Positions 1-6,268 are shown, counted from the first letter of the stretch. The stretch is 7,306 nucleotides of DNA from an uncultured Subdoligranulum sp. (GCF_937890665.1 NZ_CALADU010000293.1:1-7306); one strand, 5' to 3'. Numbers and translations are program-made. The notes: generated from the sequence alone by a model not told the origin.

Positions 1-171
1 TTCACCGGCTTTTGGAAAATAATGGGAACATGCTGGAAAATGTCGCGTTGATTTAGAAAAATTTTTTATGATGATAGTATAGAGCGGCAGACAGTACGGA
101 GGATGGTGCGGCAGGCGCAGAAGGAACAGATGATTCCCAGCAAGGAAAAGCGTAAGGAACAAGAGCGCTAA
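1..171 (+). other. Upstream stretch with two possible gene-end remnants
   Basis: No complete gene is visible here. One frame is open from position 3 to a TAG at 54-56 and reads like a natural C-terminus (ending NMLENVALI). A second frame is open from 52 to a TAA at 169-171 and encodes a highly charged tail (ending KEKRKEQER), without a start codon preceded by a good ribosome binding site. The second stretch is clearly richer in G and C than the AT-rich DNA that follows it. They may be the end of a gene lying to the left and a decayed fragment, or chance. I recognise no family in either. Confidence 0.2.
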
Positions 172-231
172 TTGATGTTATAAAATATATTGAAGTTTTA
201 CTAATAAGAATTTTTATCGTCTGTTAGTTGC

Positions 232-260
232 TTGACAAATATGCATTACTATGATATTTT
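232..260 (+). promoter_or_regulatory. Sigma-A type promoter of the B12-regulated operon
   Basis: A perfect -35 box TTGACA (232-237) is followed 17 bases later by TATTTT (255-260), a 4 of 6 match to the -10 consensus. The surroundings are very AT-rich. Transcription would begin near 267, just before the first paired element of the riboswitch at 281. TATGAT at 250-255 is a better -10 by sequence but sits only 12 bases from the -35 box. Confidence 0.7.
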
Positions 261-280
261 TATTCTAAATAAATATGATG

Positions 281-461
281 TCTGAGTGCCATCAATTTCG
301 TATAGAGTTGATGGAGAATAGTGAATCCGGTTGGAATCCGGAACGGTACCGCCACTGTATGCGCGGAGGCACCGCACATGACGAAAGTCGGTCATTGGGA
401 GTTGATCCTGAGAAGGCTGTGCGGAAGGCTTATGATACGCAAGTCAGGAGACCTGCTCAGA
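281..461 (+). promoter_or_regulatory. Cobalamin riboswitch
   Basis: The conserved landmarks of the cobalamin aptamer are present in order. P1 is TCTGAG (281-286) pairing with CTCAGA (456-461). A 7-bp stem pairs CCATCAA (289-295) with TTGATGG (308-314). GAATAGTGAA follows, corresponding to the usual AATAGGGAA, then the core ending in CCGCCACTGTA (349-359). The B12 box AAGTCAGGAGACCTGC lies at 441-456. In this class, binding of a cobalamin represses the downstream genes. The terminator about 60 bases downstream suggests control by premature transcription termination. The open reading frames that cross this region are not preceded by ribosome binding sites and are not genes. Confidence 0.95.
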
Positions 462-524
462 TTGTTAAAGTCTATTTGCTCTCGAGTTATGGAGAAATGG
501 GCTATTTTGTTGCGAAAAAACGGC

Positions 525-559
525 AGCAGCAGTCATGTATGACTGCTGCTTTCTTTTTT
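525..559 (+). terminator. Intrinsic terminator, riboswitch expression platform
   Basis: A perfect 12-bp inverted repeat (AGCAGCAGTCAT at 525-536, complement at 539-550) is followed by TTCTTTTTT (551-559) and preceded by an A-tract (515-520). The formal loop is only two bases, so the apex must open by one or two pairs. Lying between the B12 aptamer and the first gene, it is best read as the off-switch of the riboswitch: formed when cobalamin is bound, avoided when it is not. I did not resolve the competing antiterminator pairing. Confidence 0.88.
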
Positions 560-597
560 GGCATATCTTTAGCATACTTTTCTCCATTTTACTACTG

Positions 598-624
598 CTT
601 TTTCGTGGCTTAAACCACAAAAAG
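598..624 (+). other. Second leader hairpin before the first gene
   Basis: CTTTTT, a bulged C, GTGG (605-608), a loop, CCAC (615-618) and AAAAAG (619-624) can fold into an imperfect hairpin ending 12 bases before the ribosome binding site. On the plus strand it has no T-tract after it, so it is not a second plus-strand terminator. It might stabilise the 5' end of the mRNA or be incidental. Confidence 0.3.
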
Positions 625-636
625 ATATAAATCAAT

Positions 637-641
637 GGAGG
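637..641 (+). promoter_or_regulatory. Ribosome binding site that sets the chelatase start
   Basis: GGAGG at 637-641 lies 8 bases before the ATG at 650. The in-frame ATG at 635 overlaps this site and would translate it into residues EESK, so 635 cannot be the true start. Confidence 0.85.
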
Positions 642-649
642 AAAGTAAA

Positions 650-1855
650 ATGAAGAACATAAAAAAACTCATAGCACTCCTGCTTGCAACGTGCATTGTA
701 GCATCTCTTGCTGCCTGCGGTTCTCAGGAAAGTGAGACATCAGACAACTTAGGAGAGGTGTCTTCTACCAATCCAGTCTCTGACGATCAAGCTGCTGCTG
801 ATGAGGTGGCCAAGCTGATTGACGCAATCTATGTGCAAGAACGAAACGAAAACACGGATGAACAATGTGAGGCTGCAAAGGCTGCTTGGGATGCCCTGAC
901 GGATGCCCAAAAGGAATTGGTTTCCGGCGAATTTGCAGATCCAGACTATTTTGGACGGGATACTGGAGATGCTTCTAAAGATGATCCCCGCAACGGTGAT
1001 GAAATCGGCGAAAATGAACTGCTCGTAGTCAGCTTCGGAACCTCTTTTAATGACAGCCGTGTTGCTGACATCAAGAGCATTGAGGACGCTTTGCAGGAAG
1101 CCTATCCGGACTGGTCGGTCAGAAGAGCATTTACCGCCCAGATCATTATCAATCATGTGCAGGCTCGTGACGGAGAAAAGATCGATAACGTCCAGCAGGC
1201 GCTTGACCGTGCGGTAGAAAATGGTGTTAAGAATCTGGTGATTCAGCCTACCCATCTGATGTATGGTGCTGAGTATGATGAGCTGGCAGAAACCGTAGGA
1301 GCTTATCAGGATAAATTTGAATCGGTTCAGATCGCTGCTCCTCTTCTGGGCGATGTCGGTACCGATGCAACTGTCATCAATGAAGATAAAAAAGCTGTTG
1401 CAGAGGCTGTTACCGCAGAAGCGGTTAAGACAGCTGGATACCAGACTCTGGATGAAGCAAAGGCAGACGGCGTTGCATTCGTATTTATGGGTCACGGTAC
1501 TTCCCACACAGCAAAGGTATCTTACAGCCAGATGCAGGCTCAGATGGAGGCTCTGGGATACAACAATGTATTCATCGGTACCGTTGAGGGTGAACCGGAA
1601 GAAACCGCCTGCGAAGCTGTTATTGAAAGCATCAAAGAAGCTGGTTATAAGAAAGTCATCCTTCGTCCTCTGATGGTCGTTGCAGGTGACCATGCAAACA
1701 ATGATATGGCAGGCGATGATGCTGATTCCTGGAAGAGTATGTTCAACGCATCCGGCGCTTTTGAGAGCGTTGATACTCAGATTGCAGGCCTCGGTCAGAT
1801 TCCAGCCATTCAGGAGCTATATGTTGCACATACTGGTGCTGTAATCAATCAATAA
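650..1855 (+). CDS. cbiK: Extracytoplasmic lipoprotein cobaltochelatase, CbiK family
   Basis: Class II chelatase of the CbiK family, which inserts Co2+ (or Fe2+ in some members) into sirohydrochlorin without ATP. The 401-residue protein starts with a lipoprotein signal peptide (KK at 5-6, hydrophobic core, LAAC with Cys23), so it should be tethered outside the membrane. Residues about 45-95 form a charged helical segment containing WDALTDAQKELV, a style common in Gram-positive surface proteins. The chelatase domain is about 122-401, near the size of cytoplasmic CbiK (about 264 residues). It opens with ELLVVSFGTSF and contains MGHGT (His282), FIGTVEGEPE (Glu313) and VVAGDHANNDMAG (His348). The spacing matches the two metal-binding His and the Glu of known CbiK proteins. 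It is the first gene after the B12 riboswitch and terminator. Desulfovibrio has a periplasmic CbiK, so an exported form has precedent. The family is certain; the substrate outside the cell is unknown. Confidence 0.93.
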   Translation: MKNIKKLIALLLATCIVASLAACGSQESETSDNLGEVSSTNPVSDDQAAADEVAKLIDAIYVQERNENTDEQCEAAKAAWDALTDAQKELVSGEFADPDYFGRDTGDASKDDPRNGDEIGENELLVVSFGTSFNDSRVADIKSIEDALQEAYPDWSVRRAFTAQIIINHVQARDGEKIDNVQQALDRAVENGVKNLVIQPTHLMYGAEYDELAETVGAYQDKFESVQIAAPLLGDVGTDATVINEDKKAVAEAVTAEAVKTAGYQTLDEAKADGVAFVFMGHGTSHTAKVSYSQMQAQMEALGYNNVFIGTVEGEPEETACEAVIESIKEAGYKKVILRPLMVVAGDHANNDMAGDDADSWKSMFNASGAFESVDTQIAGLGQIPAIQELYVAHTGAVINQ

Positions 1856-1870
1856 AGGAACAGATCGAGC

Positions 1871-2374
1871 ATGAAAAAAAGAACGATACTCCTGTGTATG
1901 GCTGCTTTGGTCGCTGTTTTCGCCGTTGGATGCAGCAATCAGACGGATACATCTGCTCAGGACGGCTCCAGCCCTCCAGCTGTTTCGCAGGAACAACAAA
2001 CAACTCTGGAAGATGGCATCTATTCTGCTGATTTTGAAACGGACAGCAGCATGTTCCGTGTCAACGAGACATGCGATGGTAAAGGAAAGCTGACGGTTCA
2101 GGACGGTAAAATGACCATTCACATTTCGCTTACCTCTCAGAATATTGTCAATCTTTTCCCAGGCACCGCAGAGGATGCCCAGAAAGATGGGGCAGAACTT
2201 TTGCAGCCTACTGTGGATACCGTAACTTATGAGGATGGAATAAGCGAAGAGATCAACGGTTTTGATGTTCCAGTTCCGGTTCTGGACGAGCCGTTTAACC
2301 TTGCGCTAATCGGTACAAAGGGAAAGTGGTACGATCATGAGGTAATTGTATCGAACCCAGAAAAACTTGAATAA
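1871..2374 (+). CDS. Small lipoprotein with NEAT-like binding domain
   Basis: A 167-residue exported lipoprotein: MKKR, a hydrophobic core, then AVGC with Cys21. A polar linker (22-44) leads into one domain at about 45-164, predicted beta-rich. It begins LEDGIYSADF and contains SSMFRV (59-64), LTVQDGKMTIHISL (74-87), LFPGTAEDAQ (95-104) and ends KWYDHEVIVSNPE. From memory this pattern recurs in Clostridia lipoproteins, some labelled iron or haem transport associated, but I cannot name a validated family. The DGxYS opening and the GK+hydrophobic strand resemble NEAT-type beta sandwiches, and the next gene opens in the same way. It starts 15 bases after the chelatase stop, with AAGGAA (1855-1860) as ribosome binding site. 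A role in capturing or handing on the transported ligand is inferred from position and domain style. Confidence 0.85.
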   Translation: MKKRTILLCMAALVAVFAVGCSNQTDTSAQDGSSPPAVSQEQQTTLEDGIYSADFETDSSMFRVNETCDGKGKLTVQDGKMTIHISLTSQNIVNLFPGTAEDAQKDGAELLQPTVDTVTYEDGISEEINGFDVPVPVLDEPFNLALIGTKGKWYDHEVIVSNPEKLE

Positions 2375-2381
2375 ACCATGC

Positions 2382-2411
2382 TCTGTCCCTGCTCTTAACG
2401 GCAGGGACAGA
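2382..2411 (+). other. Intercistronic hairpin
   Basis: TCTGTCCCTGC (2382-2392) and its perfect complement (2401-2411) form an 11-bp stem with an 8-base loop, starting 8 bases after the stop codon of the small lipoprotein. The following bases (TTTGTATCT) are only weakly T-rich, so this is at best a leaky terminator. It could lower expression of the downstream transporter genes relative to the surface proteins, or protect the upstream mRNA from 3' exonucleases. It lies in the only sizeable gap within the operon. Confidence 0.6.
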
Positions 2412-2424
2412 TTTGTATCTGGAG

Positions 2425-2430
2425 AGGAGG
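2425..2430 (+). promoter_or_regulatory. Ribosome binding site that sets the start at 2437
   Basis: AGGAGG at 2425-2430, 6 bases before ATG 2437. An in-frame TTG at 2413 would read through this site and has no site of its own, so it is rejected as a start. Confidence 0.85.
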
Positions 2431-2436
2431 ACAAAT

Positions 2437-2982
2437 ATGAGGAGAAGCATATTTCCCTATCTGGTGAAAAAATTTTGTCTTGGGCTATTGATGGTGATGT
2501 GTATCACATCCGTTATGGTATTTCCTGCCTCAGCATCTGCGGAAGCAGCAACGGTTGATCTGGAGGATGGTGAATATTCCATAGAAGTCATACTGGAGGG
2601 TGGAAGCGGACGGGCGACTATTACATCTCCGGCAATTATGACTGTACGGGGTGGAAAGGGTTATGTTCAGATTGAATGGAGCAGCCCGAACTATGACTAC
2701 ATGAAGGTAGAAAATAAAACTTTTAAACCACTCCAGGAGGCTGGAAATTCCACTTTTGAACTTCCGATTATAGATTTTGATATGCCAATAGCGGTCGTTG
2801 CGAATACCACAGCAATGAGCACACCACATGAAATCGAATATACATTAACCTTCCTCCAAGACACCATAAAACAAGACACATCTTTTGAAATGATGGCTAT
2901 GGTTGCAGGAACGGTAATTGTAATTGCCATAGTCGTAATTATCTCCTTTTTGGGGATTCATAAGAAACGGAGGAGCAAATAA
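2437..2982 (+). CDS. Membrane-anchored NEAT/Shp-like domain protein
   Basis: A 181-residue protein with three parts: a signal peptide (1-34, cleavage likely after ASA), an extracellular domain (about 38-140) that appears to be a beta sandwich, and a C-terminal membrane helix (about 152-173) ending in the positive tail KKRRSK. It should therefore be held on the outer face by its C-terminus, unlike its lipid-anchored neighbour. The domain opens LEDGEYSIEV and has GGKGYVQIEW, SSPNYDYMKV (Met89) and AMSTPHEIEYTLTF (Met127). The last segment resembles the strand carrying an axial methionine in the streptococcal haem protein Shp, which uses two Met ligands; that comparison is from memory. No lipobox, no LPXTG motif and no YxxxY haem motif is visible. 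The stop is one base from the next start. The likely role is a ligand-binding relay to the ABC transporter; this is inferred. Confidence 0.85.
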   Translation: MRRSIFPYLVKKFCLGLLMVMCITSVMVFPASASAEAATVDLEDGEYSIEVILEGGSGRATITSPAIMTVRGGKGYVQIEWSSPNYDYMKVENKTFKPLQEAGNSTFELPIIDFDMPIAVVANTTAMSTPHEIEYTLTFLQDTIKQDTSFEMMAMVAGTVIVIAIVVIISFLGIHKKRRSK

Positions 2983-2983
2983 A

Positions 2984-4129
2984 ATGAGAAAAATGGCAGT
3001 AGTTTTATTGTGTTTTATCCTCATATTTACTGTATCCTCCTGCGGTTCACCTTCTGAAGCTGATTTGCTGGAAACACGTAATACTGATATCAGTCCGGAT
3101 TTAACCTTCGATCACAGTATGCCTCTCGATTATGCTGAGGAATTTGCAGTGGACTATTACAATGATGGATATGCGCTTATTACCATCTCCAATGGTACGC
3201 AGTATCTGGTAATCCCAGAGGGAAAACCAGAGCCATCCGGTTTGGATGAAAACATTGTGCAGCTGCACCAACCGATCCAAAACATTTATTTAGTTGCCTC
3301 GGCTGTGATGGATATGTTTGTTTCGATGGATGCGTTGGATACGATCCGTTTCAGTGCGCTGAAAAGCGATGGCTGGTATATTGAACCAGTGCGTGCGGCA
3401 ATGGAATCTGGAAATATTCTATATGCTGGCAAATATTCCGCTCCGGATTATGAGCACCTCATTGATGAGAATTGCAGCTTGGCGATTGAGAACACTATGA
3501 TTTTTCATACGCCCGAAGTGAAGGAACAGCTGGATAAGTTTGGAATCCCGGTTTTGGTGGATTATTCCAGTTATGAGTCTCACCCTCTCGGCAGAACAGA
3601 ATGGGTAAAACTCTATGGATTGCTGACCGGACAGCAGGAAGCTGCTGAGTCAGCGTTCAATGCAGAAAAACAGGCGTTTGAGTCTGTCAGCGGAGCACAG
3701 CCTACCGGAAAAACAGTTGCATTTTTTTATATCACAACCAATGGCGAGGCTAACGTACGCAGACCGTCCGATTATCTGGCGAAAATGATTGAAATGGCTG
3801 GTGGAACCTATATTTTGGAACAAGATCCCGATGATGAAAGTAAATCTTCCACCATGAGCATGGAGATGGAAGCTTTTTATGCACAGGCAAAGGATGCCGA
3901 TTATATCATCTATAACAGCACAGTAGACGGGGAACTCAAATCTCGGGATGAATTATTAACGAAAAGTCAGCTTTTAGAGAACTTCAAGGCTGTGCAGAAT
4001 GGAAATGTTTATTGTACAACCCAGAACATTTACCAGTCCACTATGGAACTTGGCACCATCATCGCAGATATCCATAACATGCTGCAAGGAGATGATCAGA
4101 GCCTTACCTATATTTACAAGTTGGAGTGA
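2984..4129 (+). CDS. ABC transporter substrate-binding lipoprotein, class III (BtuF/FecB type)
   Basis: A 381-residue solute receptor for the permease and ATPase that follow. It has a short lipoprotein signal (VSSC, Cys20) and the two-lobe layout of the metal-chelate/B12 receptor family (Peripla_BP_2). The N-terminal strand pair YAEEFAVDYYNDGYALITIS runs to LVIPEG (75-80). The first lobe has DTIRFSA and the middle has HPLGRTEWVKLYGLLTG, with the conserved Glu206 that in relatives docks on permease arginines. The second lobe contains NVRRPSDYLAKMIEMAGGTY (257-276), typical of the family, and ends with NVYCTTQNIY. Translation uses GGAGGAG (2969-2975), 8 bases upstream and inside the preceding gene. 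The sequence does not decide the ligand: relatives bind cobalamin, haem or ferric siderophores. The B12 riboswitch favours a corrinoid or cobalt complex. Confidence 0.9.
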   Translation: MRKMAVVLLCFILIFTVSSCGSPSEADLLETRNTDISPDLTFDHSMPLDYAEEFAVDYYNDGYALITISNGTQYLVIPEGKPEPSGLDENIVQLHQPIQNIYLVASAVMDMFVSMDALDTIRFSALKSDGWYIEPVRAAMESGNILYAGKYSAPDYEHLIDENCSLAIENTMIFHTPEVKEQLDKFGIPVLVDYSSYESHPLGRTEWVKLYGLLTGQQEAAESAFNAEKQAFESVSGAQPTGKTVAFFYITTNGEANVRRPSDYLAKMIEMAGGTYILEQDPDDESKSSTMSMEMEAFYAQAKDADYIIYNSTVDGELKSRDELLTKSQLLENFKAVQNGNVYCTTQNIYQSTMELGTIIADIHNMLQGDDQSLTYIYKLE

Positions 4130-4138
4130 TACAAACAG

Positions 4139-5152
4139 ATGAAGAAAAAACGATATTTTGCTGCATTTGTTGTTTTATTTGTGCTTCTGCGTTTGTTTCT
4201 GGTCATGAACCTATGTATCGGAAGCGTTAATATTCCATTTTCTGAGATTCCTAAAATTCTTCAAGGAATCGGAACGGATGAAACCTACACAGAAATTGTT
4301 ACGCAGGTCCGAGCGCCAAGAGCATTTGCAGCGGTGATTTTGGGAGGTGCCCTCGCATTATCCGGATATCTGCTGCAAACCTTTTTCCACAATCCAATCG
4401 CAACCCCGTTTACGCTGGGCGTTTCATCCGGTGCAAAGCTGATTGTCGCATTGGTGATGGTAGCGTCCCTGCAATTTTCAGTACAGCTCGGTTCATGGCT
4501 GATGATTCTTGCGGCCTTTGCCGGTTCCATGTTATGCATGGGTTTTGTTATTCTAATGTCCAAAGTCATCAATCAGATGGCAATGCTCATTGTCAGCGGC
4601 GTCATGATCGGCTATATCTGTTCTGCTGTGACTGACTTTGTTGTTACATTTGCGGATGATGCGGATATTGTAAATCTGCACAATTGGTCTCTGGGCAGCT
4701 TTTCGGGGATTAACTGGGACAATGTAAAAGTTATGGCAATCGTAGTGCTTATTACGATGTTTTTTGTGTTTCTGTTATCCAAACCAATTAGCGCCTATCA
4801 GATGGGTGAAGCCTATGCGCAGAATATGGGGCTTAATGTATCACGTTTCCGTATTGTGCTGGTGATCCTGTCCAGTATCCTTTCGGCCTGTGTAACTGCA
4901 TTTGCCGGACCGGTATCCTTCGTCGGAATCGCCGTTCCTCACCTTGTCAAAGGCTTGTTTGGTACAACACAGCCGATTTTAATGATTCCAGCTTGCTTCT
5001 TAGGAGGTGCGTCATTCTGCCTGTTCTGCGATTTGCTGGCAAGAACAGTATTTACTCCCACCGAGTTGTCGATCAGCACGGTAACTGCAATTTTGGGCGC
5101 TCCGGTGGTTATCTACATTATGCTACGCCGGAAAAGAGAAAAAATGGGGTAA
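4139..5152 (+). CDS. FecCD/BtuC-family ABC transporter permease
   Basis: A 337-residue integral membrane protein of the type II importer family (BtuC, FhuB, FecCD), which forms a homodimeric pathway of about ten helices per subunit. Conserved motifs are visible in order: VRAPRAFAAVILGGALALSG (57-76), NPIATPFTLGVSSGA (85-99), NWSLGSFSG (182-190), EAYAQNMGLN in the cytoplasmic coupling region (224-233), and GPVSFVGIAVPHLVKGLFG (257-275). Near the end is TAILGAPVVIYIMLRR (316-331). The length is normal and nothing is missing. The start lies 9 bases after the receptor stop, with GGAG (4123-4126) inside the end of that gene. Only one permease gene is present, so a homodimer is expected. The exact substrate cannot be read from the permease. 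Confidence 0.95.
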   Translation: MKKKRYFAAFVVLFVLLRLFLVMNLCIGSVNIPFSEIPKILQGIGTDETYTEIVTQVRAPRAFAAVILGGALALSGYLLQTFFHNPIATPFTLGVSSGAKLIVALVMVASLQFSVQLGSWLMILAAFAGSMLCMGFVILMSKVINQMAMLIVSGVMIGYICSAVTDFVVTFADDADIVNLHNWSLGSFSGINWDNVKVMAIVVLITMFFVFLLSKPISAYQMGEAYAQNMGLNVSRFRIVLVILSSILSACVTAFAGPVSFVGIAVPHLVKGLFGTTQPILMIPACFLGGASFCLFCDLLARTVFTPTELSISTVTAILGAPVVIYIMLRRKREKMG

Positions 5153-5158
5153 TCGGGA

Positions 5159-6268
5159 ATGAATCATGGCTATCTATATACAAAAGATTTAACTGTTGGT
5201 TATAATGGTATACCGCTCATCCGCAATATTCAGCTTGAAATAAATAAAGGCGAAATTGTTACATTGATAGGACCAAACGGTGCAGGAAAAACAACTATTT
5301 TGCGCAGTATTATCCAGCAGTTGCCACCCGTGTGTGGCGTTGTATGGTTAGATGGACAACAGGCGGAGAAAATGCCGGGCAAAGAAATGGCGCAAAGGCT
5401 GTCCGTTGTATTGACCGAACGGGTAAATCCTGAGATGATGAATTGCGAAGATGTTGTGGCAACTGGCCGATATCCTTATACGGGGAAATTCGGCATTCTA
5501 TCCCAAGAAGATTGGAAGATCGTGCGTGAATCCATGGAGCTGGTGCGCATAACGGAGCTGGCCAACCGAGATTTCAATAAAATCAGTGACGGGCAAAAGC
5601 AGCGGGTTATGCTGGCAAGAGCACTATGCCAGCAGCCTGATGTGATCGTTTTGGATGAACCGACTTCTTTCCTGGATATCCGTTACAAACTGGAGTTCTT
5701 ATCTATTTTGCAGGAGATGTCCAGAAAGCGGAATCTGACAGTGCTTATGTCGCTGCATGAACTTGACCTTGCCGGGCGTATCTCGGACAAGATTGCTTGC
5801 GTACAGGGGGATCGAATCGACCGCTTTGGAACGCCCGAAGAAATCTTTACCCAAGGATATATTCCTCAGCTTTATCAGATGACAACCGGCTCTTATGATG
5901 AACTGACCGGCGATTTGGAACTGCCATCGGTGCAGGAGAAACCTGAAATTTTTGTCATTGCAGGAAACGGCACCGGAACCAGCGTATTTCGCAGATTACA
6001 GCGTGAAAGAAAAGCGTTTGCGGCTGGAATCCTGTGGGAAAACGATATAGATTATGCCTCGGCTAAATCACTGGCAGCGGAGGTAATCCATGTTCCAGCC
6101 TTTCATTATGTGGCAGATGAACAAATTAAGCAAGCAAAGGGATGGATAGATACCTGTAAATTTGTTGTTTGCACATTAAAAGAATTAGAAATGGTTGATT
6201 TTGCGAAAGTTCTAAGCGATTTAACAGAATATGCAAGAATCAATGGCAAACTGATAACATATCCATAA
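5159..6268 (+). CDS. FecE/BtuD-type ABC ATPase with extra C-terminal domain
   Basis: The nucleotide-binding subunit of the importer. Residues 1-255 are a standard ATPase: Walker A GPNGAGKTT (38-46), signature ISDGQKQR (142-149, in place of LSGGQ), Walker B VIVLDE (162-167) and switch His200. Where relatives carry the Q-loop glutamine, this protein reads SVVLTERV (82-89), so no Gln is present. At 369 residues it is about 110 longer than usual. The extra part (about 261-369) begins EIFVIAGNGTGTSVFRRL, with a glycine-rich turn after a beta strand, and contains ENDIDYASAKSLAAEVI, which looks like a small Rossmann-type nucleotide or ligand-binding fold. From memory, similar tails occur in some anaerobe transporter ATPases; their function is unknown to me. 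The start is 6 bases after the permease stop, with a modest GGGG ribosome binding site (5146-5149). It is the last gene of the operon. Confidence 0.94.
   Translation: MNHGYLYTKDLTVGYNGIPLIRNIQLEINKGEIVTLIGPNGAGKTTILRSIIQQLPPVCGVVWLDGQQAEKMPGKEMAQRLSVVLTERVNPEMMNCEDVVATGRYPYTGKFGILSQEDWKIVRESMELVRITELANRDFNKISDGQKQRVMLARALCQQPDVIVLDEPTSFLDIRYKLEFLSILQEMSRKRNLTVLMSLHELDLAGRISDKIACVQGDRIDRFGTPEEIFTQGYIPQLYQMTTGSYDELTGDLELPSVQEKPEIFVIAGNGTGTSVFRRLQRERKAFAAGILWENDIDYASAKSLAAEVIHVPAFHYVADEQIKQAKGWIDTCKFVVCTLKELEMVDFAKVLSDLTEYARINGKLITYP

Noticed and set aside
275..613. Open frames of 112 and 73 residues across the leader
   Set aside because: They run through the cobalamin aptamer and the terminator, have no ribosome binding site and no protein family character.
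635..649. Earlier ATG start for the chelatase
   Set aside because: It overlaps the GGAGG ribosome binding site of the ATG at 650 and has no site of its own.
749..1693. Long minus-strand open frame opposite the chelatase gene
   Set aside because: It is the antisense shadow of a clearly conserved CbiK gene; its translation is serine/cysteine-rich without motifs.
2413..2436. TTG start for the membrane-anchored small protein
   Set aside because: It would translate through the AGGAGG site that serves the ATG at 2437.
2984..6268. Calling the transporter btuFCD outright
   Set aside because: The B12 riboswitch favours a corrinoid, but the receptor, permease and ATPase families also carry haem and siderophores and no residue seen settles the ligand.
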